Source: CAZOOK01 sp964581385
GTDB taxonomy: Bacteria; Pseudomonadota; Gammaproteobacteria; Nevskiales; Nevskiaceae
Direction: 5' to 3'
Length of the DNA stretch: 14,761 nt
Assembly (NCBI GenBank): GCA_964581385.1
Contig: CAZOOK010000068.1
Coordinates: forward strand, 1-14,761
The position numbers and the translations under genes were made by a program. Position 1 is the stretch's first letter; every line of letters starts with the position of its first letter. Positions 1-6,273 of the stretch are shown piece after piece. The notes under the pieces are model-generated. The model made no database searches and was not told where the DNA came from. It saw nothing but the letters and a program-made list of their open reading frames with translations.

Positions 1-55
1 GCGCACCTGCCTTGGGCGCAGGGGGTCGCAGGTTCGAATCCTGTCGCCCCGACCA
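1..55 (+). tRNA. tRNA-Pro(UGG), 3' portion
   Basis: The first 55 bases are the 3' two-thirds of a tRNA; its 5' end lies left of the window. The anticodon stem is CCTGC (6-10) paired with GCAGG (18-22). The loop CTTGGGC places anticodon TGG at 13-15, so it reads proline codons. The T arm is at 28-44 with loop TTCGAAT. The acceptor strand CGCCCCG (45-51) is followed by discriminator A and an encoded CCA (53-55). The 3' ends of such genes are frequent integration sites for islands; the sequence downstream contains mobile-element debris, but no second copy of this 3' end was found in the window. Confidence 0.93.
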
Positions 56-85
56 TGCAGAATCAAAGAGTTAGAAGGATACGAG

Positions 86-109
86 GCCGCCGACATAGGT
101 GGCTTTTTT
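86..109 (+). terminator. Intrinsic terminator after tRNA-Pro
   Basis: GCCGCC (86-91), loop GACATA, GGTGGC (98-103) form a 6-bp stem with one G-U pair, followed by six T (104-109). The position 30 bases after the tRNA CCA fits termination of the tRNA transcript. Confidence 0.85.
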
Positions 110-111
110 GC

Positions 112-136
112 TTGAGGGGAACAGTTGGGGGAACAG
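112..136 (+). repeat. Imperfect tandem repeat TTG(A)GGGGAACAG
   Basis: TTGAGGGGAACAG (112-124) is followed directly by TTGGGGGAACAG (125-136); the units differ by one inserted A and one base. It lies just downstream of the tRNA terminator, where arm-type integrase sites of an integrated element could be. That role is speculative. Confidence 0.5.
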
Positions 137-204
137 CGCGAGTACGTTACTCACCGCTTCGCCCGCGGGCATGCTCATCTCGGCCTCTTGGAACGAAAGA
201 ACTG

Positions 205-226
205 GCCGCCAAGTGCGGCTTCTTTT
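205..226 (+). terminator. Second intrinsic terminator-like hairpin
   Basis: GCCGC (205-209), loop CAAGT, GCGGC (215-219), then TTCTTTTT. No plus-strand gene other than the tRNA precedes it, so it is either a back-up terminator for the tRNA or left over from a lost gene. The rest of 56-360 holds no convincing coding sequence; short open frames there overlap each other and lack ribosome binding sites. Confidence 0.6.
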
Positions 227-360
227 TCGTCCCGCGTTGGGTTCCCGCAGAGGCCTTACTGCTGTCCGCTGTCGGTTGGTGTCACTGCTGGACTTGATTC
301 CAGCACGCTAAGAAATCCCCAGACGGTTGTGATGGGGGCAGGACAGGGAGATTTGCCTAT

Positions 361-1389
361 ATGGCTGGACCTACATTGGTTGTAGTTCACAACGAAGAAG
401 AAGCTTGGCACTTGCTGCGGTCGACCCTGGACGGCGCGAAGCTGCCGGATGGTGCGATATTGAGTTTCTCCGGCTGGCCATCCTTCGACATTACGGTTGT
501 CGGAAAGGATTGGCACGGCACCGTCCCCACGCGCATTATGAGGCCACTGCTGGAGCTGCAAGGCGATTTGCATAAGGCCTATGCGCAGTTCCGTTATGGT
601 GCACCTGATGCGAGGAAGCTAAGCGACGAAGAGCGTGAGCAACTTGAAATAGTTGTTAAGGTCAAAGATGGGTCGTCAATCTTTTCATCAGCACTAGCTG
701 AGCCGTTAACTAAAGCAGCTGTTGCAGCGGTGGACAAAATGTCTCCTGAATATATTGTCCTAACACTGGTTGGTATGGCACTTGCGGCTGGTACTGCCTA
801 TGTGCTTCGTGGTTTTTTTGCGGAGCAAACAAAGCGCAGAGAGCTGACAACATCCGTAGAACTTTCGGTGCTGGACAACGAAAAGCTCCAGATTATGGCT
901 GCGGCGGCAGACCAATCTAAGAGCGTGAAAATGGCCATCGAATCAATGGAGCGGGTCGCGATGGGCGTTCTCAAGGTTGTTAGAAACGACGACGCGGTTA
1001 CGTTGCCAGGAGTTCGCTTTACGGGCGAAGAAGCTCGGACGCTGGTCACTAATGAACGCAACGAAAGCGTGGACGTGAGAATCGATGGCCCATTCATGAT
1101 CCAGCAGATTGACTCGAGCGGAATAGGCGACTTTCGTGCGCGGATTTTCCGATATGGTGACGAGCAGTCTTTTACCGTGACAATCCCGCTTGCCCTTAAT
1201 AGTGAGCAACGACAACTCGTCATGAATGCAGAATGGAGCCGAGCATGGGTTCAACTCGCCATTAACGCTCGCAAACTTGGTTCTCGCATTGTCGATGCGC
1301 GGGTAATTTCTGTCGCAGAACCTACCGATGCCGATTTAGAAGCGTCGGCGCCGACGCAAACTAGTAGTGTGAATCCGCCACCACTGTGA
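361..1389 (+). CDS. Orphan protein with one central membrane segment
   Basis: I do not recognise this 342-residue protein. The start ATG follows GGGAG at 346-350. There is no signal peptide. Residues 1-130 are soluble and moderately charged. Residues 131-149 (YIVLTLVGMALAAGTAYVL) form one clear membrane helix, followed by the basic stretch KRR at 158-160. Residues 160-330 are soluble, and the tail is rich in Ser, Thr and Pro. This predicts a bitopic membrane protein with sizeable domains on both sides. It stands alone, between the tRNA-Pro terminators and a degraded SRAP/integrase junction, so it is probably island cargo. A defence or toxin-like role is possible from context only; nothing catalytic is visible. 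Confidence 0.75.
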   Translation: MAGPTLVVVHNEEEAWHLLRSTLDGAKLPDGAILSFSGWPSFDITVVGKDWHGTVPTRIMRPLLELQGDLHKAYAQFRYGAPDARKLSDEEREQLEIVVKVKDGSSIFSSALAEPLTKAAVAAVDKMSPEYIVLTLVGMALAAGTAYVLRGFFAEQTKRRELTTSVELSVLDNEKLQIMAAAADQSKSVKMAIESMERVAMGVLKVVRNDDAVTLPGVRFTGEEARTLVTNERNESVDVRIDGPFMIQQIDSSGIGDFRARIFRYGDEQSFTVTIPLALNSEQRQLVMNAEWSRAWVQLAINARKLGSRIVDARVISVAEPTDADLEASAPTQTSSVNPPPL

Positions 1390-1425
1390 TCATAGACGGT
1401 TTGATTGCCTACGTGGGACGGTAGT

Positions 1426-1443
1426 CAGTGTAGGCAGTGTAGG
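1426..1443 (+). repeat. Perfect 9-bp tandem duplication CAGTGTAGG
   Basis: CAGTGTAGG occurs twice without a gap (1426-1434 and 1435-1443). An overlapping inverted repeat pairs TGCCTAC (1407-1413) with GTAGGCA (1430-1436). It lies in the 107-base gap between the orphan membrane gene and the SRAP remnant, and could be a scar of recombination or a weak regulatory dyad. Confidence 0.5.
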
Positions 1444-1496
1444 TCGACATCTATTCAGCGCTGCGTCACTTTGGCCGTGCGAGTCGACAGCAGCTG

Positions 1497-1721
1497 CTAA
1501 ACCGGCTCAATGATCGCCGCATCATTATTCCGCGGCGAGTTCACACGCTTCGAAACCTCGTAAGCCTTGAATGATCGAGCCGAGTGCTGATCGATCAGGC
1601 TCCGCACCGCCGCGGGATCGGCGAGATGCGGATCAAGCCAAGCCCGCCACCCCTCCGGCCTCAGGATGACCGTCATTCGGTCGTGAATCTCTCGGATCAC
1701 ATCTAATAGTTCCGGGGTGTG
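1497..1721 (-). pseudogene. yedK: C-terminal remnant of SRAP (YedK/HMCES-type) protein
   Basis: The minus strand encodes about 73 residues typical of the C-terminus of SOS-response-associated peptidases: IHDRMTVIL, then RAWLDPHLADP, and the terminal block VSKRVNSPRNNDAAIIEPV. SRAP proteins crosslink to abasic sites in single-stranded DNA. The catalytic Cys2 and the whole N-terminal two-thirds are missing; the family is about 200-240 residues. The His of the IHDRM motif, part of the active site, remains. Upstream the frame continues into sequence that belongs to the opposite-strand integrase remnant, so the gene was cut by a rearrangement near 1720. The exact breakpoint is uncertain by a few codons. 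No start with a ribosome binding site remains, so this is taken as non-functional. Confidence 0.8.
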
Positions 1722-2081
1722 CTGCGCGAGCGAAAGTTCAAGACCGGCCACGGCCTATCGCCGAGCACGCTCCGACAATACGACCTGCAGCTTGAGACGG
1801 TCGCCAACGCAATCGGTGACCGTGTCGACGTCGGCACCATCCCTCGCAAACAGATCGTCCAGTTCCTTGATGAACTGCCGGCGACCGCTTCCGCGCGCTA
1901 CCGTTCGCTGCTGGTGCAAGCTTCCTTCCATGAGCTGCGCGCGTTCGGCGCGGACGAAATGCGGCTTTCCGGGGAGAAAGACGAAACAGTGCAGCTGCTG
2001 CTTGGGCATGCTGACAAAAGGACCACCCAGCTATACTTGGAACGCCATGGTGAGCGTTGGGCAGAAGTACTATCCGCCTAA
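1719..2081 (+). pseudogene. Tyrosine integrase remnant, internally deleted
   Basis: The 120-residue frame carries two pieces of a phage/island tyrosine recombinase fused in frame. Residues 1-65 match a core-binding (SAM-like) domain (KTGHGLSPSTLRQYDLQL and following). Residues 69-120 match the end of the catalytic domain: FHELR with His71 and Arg74, LLGHADKRTTQLYL with His97 and nucleophile Tyr106, and a terminal GERWAEV block. The middle of the protein, including the first catalytic Arg and the Lys hairpin, is absent; the join is near 1917-1922. The arm-binding N-terminus is also missing, the left end abutting the cut SRAP gene. A normal family member is about 330-400 residues, so this cannot be an active integrase. 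It marks an old mobile-element boundary. Confidence 0.85.
2011..2037 (+). promoter_or_regulatory. Possible sigma-70 promoter for the membrane-protein pair
   Basis: CTGACA (2011-2016) and TATACT (2032-2037) are separated by 15 bases, shorter than the optimal 17. They lie inside the integrase remnant, about 75 bases before the first membrane-protein gene. A promoter is needed here because nothing upstream is intact, but this assignment is by eye only. Confidence 0.25.
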
Positions 2082-2112
2082 TGTCTTCGCATTTCTATTA
2101 GAGATTCCGCAT

Positions 2113-2835
2113 ATGAATAGCAAACTTTCACGTCTCGAACGCCTAGCTTCTTCACCTGCGATCGAGGGGCTGGCTTTTGGGCTATTCATCCTCAATTTAT
2201 ATTTTATCTTATTCGCTGTCACTGATTTTTTTAGCCGGGCTGAGCTCGACATGTATTTGTATAGCGGAATAATTTTCGGCGTAACTGGGATGGGATTGGG
2301 GCTTCGAGCCATCATTATTGAACGAAGAACAGGGGATATTTCAGTTCCGATTGGAATTCTCCAGAAAATCGATGCAAGAGTTTCGTTTCTATTTGGAACC
2401 TCAGAGTCCGAAATCAACGGACAATCCAAAGCAAAGCAGGCAGCGCTTTCGCTTTGTTACCTTAATAAGTTAATTGTACAAAGCCGTAACGAAAGCCGCA
2501 TAATTGGGCTCTTCATAATCATATTTTCTTTATTAAATATGATTTATGCGTTTTCATTGCACCTAATTTTAAAAGATGCGGCGCCGTTTTTTATACCAGT
2601 GGCGCTCATGATTTGGATAATTTTTATTCGAACGAAAATAGAAATTGTGAGATTCAGAATCGAAAATGGATTTTTTGGCACCAATCCGGCCGAAGCTCGG
2701 GAATTAATTAAATTTTTAATCAGCAACTCGAGCAATGTAAATCTCAACGACGGCAATGGCGGGATAAGGCAGGCTCTGCTTCCACCGAAAAAAGCAGTAA
2801 ATGGTGGGACAATTGAGCGCGGCGAGTTAGCATAA
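2113..2835 (+). CDS. Predicted four-helix membrane protein (first of coupled pair)
   Basis: I do not recognise this 240-residue protein. ATG 2113 was chosen because the upstream extension of the frame runs through the integrase remnant; GAG at 2101-2103 is only a weak ribosome binding site. Four hydrophobic segments are visible at residues 17-38, 47-69, 129-153 and 156-173. A cytoplasmic-looking loop of about 60 residues lies between helices 2 and 3, and a C-terminal tail includes FFGTNPAEARELIKF. The gene is conspicuously AT-rich compared with the GC-rich surroundings, which suggests horizontal acquisition. Its stop overlaps the start of the next gene by one base (TAATG), so the two are translationally coupled and probably act together at the membrane. 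Defence cargo is possible from context, not from homology. Confidence 0.8.
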   Translation: MNSKLSRLERLASSPAIEGLAFGLFILNLYFILFAVTDFFSRAELDMYLYSGIIFGVTGMGLGLRAIIIERRTGDISVPIGILQKIDARVSFLFGTSESEINGQSKAKQAALSLCYLNKLIVQSRNESRIIGLFIIIFSLLNMIYAFSLHLILKDAAPFFIPVALMIWIIFIRTKIEIVRFRIENGFFGTNPAEARELIKFLISNSSNVNLNDGNGGIRQALLPPKKAVNGGTIERGELA

Positions 2836-3317
2836 TGGACGATCTAAAGGATTACATTACAGCTCTTATCAGTCGTTCTATCGACATTATTTTTGTGAAA
2901 GCTCCATTGCGCACAGGATTGGGAATATTTATTGGCGGAACCCTAAAGTTCATCTCAATCTTGTTCGGTCCAGTTCTCGAAAAAACTAAATTGATTGATG
3001 TCCACGATGCCCCTCTTTACGGGTGGGTAAGCTTGGGAATCTTAATTTGCCATTTGGGCACGCTATGGCACTTATTTAGTAGCGAAACGATTGGTGATGA
3101 GTCAATTGATCAAGCCATTCAACTTATAGAGCGAGGGACTTTTTCAAAGGTCGAGCGACGCCAGCAATATCGGAACTTGATCGCGCGCGTTCTCAAAAAT
3201 CTTTCGCTCGAGGAGAAATTATTAGAACACATTGAGCGAATGGAATCAGAACTTAAGAACGCGTCGCTCTACAACAACTTCGTTCGCCCGATTGATCAAA
3301 AAAGCGACGACGCCTGA
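2835..3317 (+). CDS. Predicted two-helix membrane protein with C-terminal helical tail
   Basis: This 160-residue protein begins on the last base of the preceding stop codon (TAATG). Hydrophobic segments lie at residues 27-48 (TGLGIFIGGTLKFISILFGPVL) and 62-81 (YGWVSLGILICHLGTLWHLF). Residues 88-145 are strongly charged and helical-looking (SLEEKLLEHIERMESEL), consistent with a coiled coil or partner-binding tail. It shares the AT-rich composition of the preceding gene, so the pair probably arrived as one unit. It ends 17 bases before the convergent DUF3761 gene. No family was recognised; a small membrane protein partnered with the four-helix protein is the most that can be said. Confidence 0.8.
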   Translation: MDDLKDYITALISRSIDIIFVKAPLRTGLGIFIGGTLKFISILFGPVLEKTKLIDVHDAPLYGWVSLGILICHLGTLWHLFSSETIGDESIDQAIQLIERGTFSKVERRQQYRNLIARVLKNLSLEEKLLEHIERMESELKNASLYNNFVRPIDQKSDDA

Positions 3318-3334
3318 CTGAGATCGCTTGGGGC

Positions 3335-3631
3335 TCATAACCACTTCGCTACACCACCATGATGCGAGCACGCGCCCCGGTGGTGCTGGCTGAAACTGTG
3401 CGTGCCGTCACGGCATTGCGCCGAGGCACCGGCAGGCGGCGAATCAGAGTGAACAGGAGACGGCACCCAGTTCCCGCTCGAATTGATGTAGCCACTGCCG
3501 TCATCGGGAACCGTCTGCTCATGAGAGTGCTGCGCCGGCGCCGGCTGCTGTGTTGCGTCCGTCCGAGCAGCGGCTGGTAGAGATAGCCCCAGCGCGAATA
3601 GGAAAGCTCCGACTGTTCGTGCAGTGCTCAC
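3335..3631 (-). CDS. Secreted DUF3761 domain protein
   Basis: This 98-residue protein begins with a signal peptide: hydrophobic residues 7-21 followed by the AxA-type site PAAAR near residue 22. The mature part contains YINSSGNWVPSP, then SAQCRDGTHSFSQHHRGAC, then SHHGGVAKWL. This pattern, with two cysteines and clustered histidines, is characteristic of DUF3761 proteins, whose function is unknown. It is expected in the periplasm or outside the cell. The only start available is GTG at 3631; AGGA lies directly against it, unusually close for a ribosome binding site, and an in-frame TGA closes the frame upstream. It converges on the AT-rich operon with a 17-base gap and no obvious shared terminator. 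Confidence 0.85.
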   Translation of the reverse strand: MSTARTVGAFLFALGLSLPAAARTDATQQPAPAQHSHEQTVPDDGSGYINSSGNWVPSPVHSDSPPAGASAQCRDGTHSFSQHHRGACSHHGGVAKWL

Positions 3632-3831
3632 TCCTGTTCCCCTGGCTCGGACCCGGTAGCGCAGTTTTGTTCAACGTCGTCGGATCGGCAAAGAAGGCGC
3701 CATAGCTTGTTGCCGCTCTGCCGGAATGACCACCGCACGAAGACTTAAAAGCTGGGTCTCCAACAGGGCCGCCCCGGCCTGCCAACGTTGTACGACTAGA
3801 GGCTGTTCGCGAAGTGACCGAGTTCGGCATC

Positions 3832-3860
3832 AAAAAAAAGGGCGGCCCCTGAGGCCGCCC
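3832..3860 (-). terminator. Strong intrinsic terminator (minus strand)
   Basis: On the plus strand, eight A (3832-3839) precede GGGCGGCC (3840-3847), loop CCTGA, GGCCGCCC (3853-3860). Read on the minus strand this is a perfect 8-bp GC stem followed by eight T. It probably ends the transcript of the IHF-alpha-like gene, whose stop lies 168 bases upstream. Confidence 0.85.
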
Positions 3861-4000
3861 TCGGATCGCGCAGCGACCCTCACCGACATCCCGTCGGTCT
3901 TCACCAGCCAGTTTTTTGCTAGCCCGAGCAGCATGTCGCGGCGATGTGACTTGCGAATGAAGATTTAGCGGCAAGATCGCTACAAACAGCCCGACGGTCG

Positions 4001-4016
4001 GCTCGCCAAAGCGAGC
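4001..4016. repeat. Small hairpin downstream of IHF-like gene
   Basis: GCTCGC (4001-4006) and GCGAGC (4011-4016) form a 6-bp stem with loop CAAA. There is no T tract on either side, so it is at most an mRNA 3'-end stabiliser. Confidence 0.4.
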
Positions 4017-4027
4017 AGCGGGCAGGG

Positions 4028-4294
4028 CTACTCGGGCGTTCTGACGCGAAACCGAAGTTTCGGTCCTGGATGAAACACCACCACGCGTCGCGCCGAAATC
4101 AGAAACTGCTGTCCGGTTTTTGGATTCCGCCCCGGTCGCTGTTTTTTTGTGCGCGGTGCAAAGCTGCCGAAGCCTGCTAGCTTTACCTCACGGCCGGCTA
4201 CCAGCTGGCTGCGGATCTCTTCGAAAAATGAGTCGATGAATTCCTTCGCCTCCCGCTTGTTGAGCCCGATCTCGTCGAACAATATATCGGCCAA
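4028..4294 (-). CDS. IHF alpha-like (HU/IHF family) DNA-bending protein
   Basis: The 88-residue frame matches integration host factor alpha: LFDEIGLNKREAKEFI (N-terminal helices), EEIRSQL, VKLAGFGSFAPRTKKQRPG (beta core), RNPKTGQQFLISARRVVVF (beta-arm with the intercalating Pro of RNPKTG) and PGPKLRFRV. IHF alpha/beta dimers bend DNA in recombination, replication and transcription. The only usual start codon is TTG at 4294, which would remove the first seven residues. Directly upstream the frame reads I-A-V-T-K-A-E, matching the usual M-A-x-T-K-A-E, with ATA (4313-4315) where the family has ATG. Either ATA is used, TTG is used, or the gene is decaying. It diverges from typical chromosomal IhfA, so an accessory paralogue is likely. 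Confidence 0.82.
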   Translation of the reverse strand: MADILFDEIGLNKREAKEFIDSFFEEIRSQLVAGREVKLAGFGSFAPRTKKQRPGRNPKTGQQFLISARRVVVFHPGPKLRFRVRTPE

Positions 4295-4315
4295 TTCAGC
4301 TTTTGTGACCGCTAT

Positions 4316-4832
4316 CCCCGATCCCCCATCGCGGCACTTCCCAACTCAGGTGCGAATATTTTTCATATGCTTAAGCACACAGCATGCACTGCCAACCGCG
4401 ATAAACCTGCGGCGCAGCCTTGCTGGGCAATGGGCAGCGAGCCCTTACCGCGTAGCGAGTGTTATGGTCTACGCGGTTTGAATCGAAGAACTTTCGGCTT
4501 TCGGCCTTTTGTCCGAAACGGGCGGCTTGTACGCATTCACTTCGGAACTGAGAACGGCGAGGTGCAGGTGTGGTTGACGTGGGGCTGTGTGTATCGGCAG
4601 TGAACACCCTGCCGCCGTCGCCAACGTCTGCAGCGATCGACACGGAATCCGACGCGCCAAAAGTCTTCCTCCGTGTCTTATCTTGCACATTTGGCACGCT
4701 CCGCGGGAGATCGCGGAAGCTGCGATAAACCGTGGTATCGTTTGAGATGTTCTGCCGCAAGCGCGAGGCGGTAGCGCTGGTGACGGCATAACCTCCTCCT
4801 GCTTCGCCTCCTACACTACACAGGAATTTCCC
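4316..4832. other. Long intergenic region upstream of the VOC gene
   Basis: No gene is supported in these roughly 500 bases. Frames on both strands overlap one another, and the longest minus-strand one is antisense to the VOC gene. The region contains a 9-bp perfect dyad (4447-4477) and, at its right end, the ribosome binding site of the VOC gene. It may hold the promoters of the two divergent genes, but no convincing -35/-10 pair was found. Confidence 0.5.
4447..4477. promoter_or_regulatory. Perfect 9-bp inverted repeat, operator- or attenuator-like
   Basis: ACCGCGTAG (4447-4455) and CTACGCGGT (4469-4477) are exact reverse complements with a 13-base spacer. There is no T tract, so it is not a standard terminator. 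It sits about 130 bases upstream of the IHF-like gene and 350 bases upstream of the VOC gene. It could be an operator or a structured leader; the role is unknown. Confidence 0.45.
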
Positions 4833-5249
4833 GTGTCCAACCTCAACGCCTATCTCATCTTCAACGGCAATTGCGCCGAGGCTTTCCGTTTCTATGAGCG
4901 TGCGCTGGGCGGCAAGATCGGCATGATGATGCCGTTTTCCAGCGCGCCAACACCGCAGCAGGTACCGCCCGCCCACGCCGACAAAATCATGCATGCCAGC
5001 ATGACCATAGACGGTAACACGCTGATGGGGTCGGACGGTGCGCCGGGCCAGCCCTACGAAGGAATGAAAGGCTTCTCCCTGTCGTTGAACTATCCGAATG
5101 TCGCTCGGGCCGAAGCGGCCTTCAAAGCACTGGCGCAGGGCGGCACGATCGGCATGCCGCTGCAAGAGACGTTCTGGGCCGCCGCCTTCGGCATGCTGAC
5201 GGATCAGTTCGGCACGCCGTGGATGATCAACTGCGAAAAACCGGCCTGA
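4833..5249 (+). CDS. VOC family protein, PhnB-like
   Basis: This 138-residue protein is a full-length PhnB-type member of the vicinal-oxygen-chelate (glyoxalase/bleomycin resistance) superfamily. It shows the characteristic N-terminal LNAYLIFNGNCAEAFRFYE, the central ADKIMHASMTIDGNTLMGSD, and the C-terminal MPLQETFWAAAFGMLTDQFG followed by PWMIN. Despite the name, PhnB-like proteins are not established phosphonate enzymes, and the substrate is unknown. Translation starts at GTG 4833, seven bases after AGGA (4822-4825). A GC-rich hairpin follows at 5268-5287. The codon usage is ordinary for the host, and the gene looks like core or stable accessory content. Confidence 0.92.
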   Translation: MSNLNAYLIFNGNCAEAFRFYERALGGKIGMMMPFSSAPTPQQVPPAHADKIMHASMTIDGNTLMGSDGAPGQPYEGMKGFSLSLNYPNVARAEAAFKALAQGGTIGMPLQETFWAAAFGMLTDQFGTPWMINCEKPA

Positions 5250-5267
5250 GCGCCGAAGCTCTACTAC

Positions 5268-5287
5268 GCGCGGGGCATTCCCCGCGC
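5268..5287 (+). terminator. GC-rich hairpin after VOC gene
   Basis: GCGCGGGG (5268-5275), loop CATT, CCCCGCGC (5280-5287): a perfect 8-bp stem 18 bases after the VOC stop. There is no T tract, so termination would be weak or factor-dependent. Confidence 0.45.
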
Positions 5288-5332
5288 TCACACAATATAG
5301 ATAGACAGTGTCAGCGCCAACGACTGCAATCC

Positions 5333-5998
5333 ATGACTGACGAGCTTCAGGACCCGCTCAAAACGCTGGCGGAGATTTGCGAGCCTGATATACGCCATGC
5401 GCACTTCCGCAACGCGCACTTCGCCTTTTCGTTGGCCGATACCCATGCGGAACTTGCGGATATCGTTCTGCACGAGCACGTGCCGCTCGACGTTCGGCAG
5501 CTCTTTGAAACCGCCAAGAATGCCTCGTTGTATTCGTGGTTTGTATACCGGTTTCACCAAGTCTCGGAGATGGTCGCGTTTTCATCACTGGAATGGGCCT
5601 TGAGGGTACGGGCCGGTTTTCCCGCTTTTGACGACTCGGACTCCCTACGCCCACCGTCACTTGCGAAGCTGTTGGACACCGCGAAGCGGGAAGGCTGGAT
5701 AACCACGGAAGGTTTTCCTTCATTGAGGGAAGCCGCAATCCAGCGCGCGCGCAGTAGGCACACCTTTCACATCCTACATAGCCTCGGTGACAATGAGAGC
5801 CGGGAGCTTCCAGAACCGACGGAAGCAGAGATAGCTGAAGCCATGAAGGACATTGACCTCGTTACAAGCCTTGCTGCGACGGTGCCGAAACTACGCAATC
5901 GGCTCGCGCACGGGTCTCCGGTGCTTAACCCAAACAGCCGTCGCACATTGCGAACCATCGCCGAAGTAATCAATCAACTGTTCGTTGCGCCGCTCTGA
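5333..5998 (+). CDS. Hypothetical protein with HEPN-like RNRLAH motif
   Basis: This 221-residue protein has no family I recognise. The frame is open further upstream into the VOC gene's 3' end, but ATG 5333 (MTDELQDPLK) is the most sensible start; no clear ribosome binding site precedes it. The protein is mostly helical and soluble. Near the C-terminus KLRNRLAHGSP places Arg188 and His193 in the R-x4-H spacing seen in HEPN-domain RNases and their inactive relatives. The surrounding helices (residues 165-185 and 203-217) fit a HEPN four-helix bundle loosely. It lies in no visible toxin-antitoxin pair. The alternative is an unrelated helical protein of the RNxxAHG type, common in uncharacterised bacterial proteins. 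Confidence 0.75.
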   Translation: MTDELQDPLKTLAEICEPDIRHAHFRNAHFAFSLADTHAELADIVLHEHVPLDVRQLFETAKNASLYSWFVYRFHQVSEMVAFSSLEWALRVRAGFPAFDDSDSLRPPSLAKLLDTAKREGWITTEGFPSLREAAIQRARSRHTFHILHSLGDNESRELPEPTEAEIAEAMKDIDLVTSLAATVPKLRNRLAHGSPVLNPNSRRTLRTIAEVINQLFVAPL

Positions 5999-6048
5999 CG
6001 CCTTAGTGCAACCGACGCTCCGCCACGCCGCGGGGACGCCCCTCTCAC

Positions 6049-6273
6049 TCACGCGCCAGCCAGCGTTGCGTCCTCAATCGCATGCACGGCGTTATAGCCT
6101 TGCGGCGTTAGCGCCAGCGTTCCACCGGTACCAAACCGGATCAATCCCAGCCGGGAAAGCGCGAGGACATCGTCCGTAAAAATCTCCGTTTCGGGAGACG
6201 ACCCCTCACCTTCGTGAATTGCCACCAGCAGCGCCGCAAGCTCCGGCGTCAGCGGCGTTTGAGAAGAAGCCAT
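6049..6273 (-). CDS. Small protein resembling a winged-helix domain
   Basis: A 74-residue protein with ATG at 6273 and a good ribosome binding site (AGAGGGTGG just upstream on the minus strand). It begins LTPELAALLVAIHEGE, continues with ALSRLGLIRFGTGGTLALTPQGYNAV and ends with a short helix. The block L-x2-LGLI-x8-L-LTPQG resembles the recognition helix and wing of small MarR- or PadR-like DNA-binding domains, but the protein is too short for a full regulator. It converges with the preceding gene, ending 50 bases from its stop. The function is unknown; it is probably a conserved lineage-specific protein. Confidence 0.72.
   Translation of the reverse strand: MASSQTPLTPELAALLVAIHEGEGSSPETEIFTDDVLALSRLGLIRFGTGGTLALTPQGYNAVHAIEDATLAGA

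Larger units (their letters stand above)
3632..4027. other. Intergenic region between DUF3761 and IHF-like genes
   Basis: No gene is supported here. The open frames on both strands run through a strong terminator and have arginine- and serine-rich shadow-type composition. The region holds the minus-strand terminator at 3832-3860 and a hairpin GCTCGC-CAAA-GCGAGC at 4001-4016, placed 12 bases beyond the stop of the IHF-like gene. Confidence 0.6.

Noticed and set aside
1717..2112. N-terminal extension of the four-helix membrane protein by 132 residues
   Set aside because: The extension runs out of frame through the integrase remnant, is Arg/Ser/Cys-rich, and only becomes membrane-protein-like after ATG 2113.
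3331..3342. tRNA-Met-like anticodon motif GGGCTCATAACC
   Set aside because: No acceptor, D or T arms can be found around it; it is simply the complement of the DUF3761 C-terminus and stop.
3519..3974. 151-residue minus-strand frame
   Set aside because: It overlaps the DUF3761 signal peptide region in another frame, runs through the strong terminator at 3832-3860 and has shadow-type composition.
4371..5291. 306-residue minus-strand frame
   Set aside because: It is antisense to the well-supported VOC gene and shows no domain or ribosome binding site.
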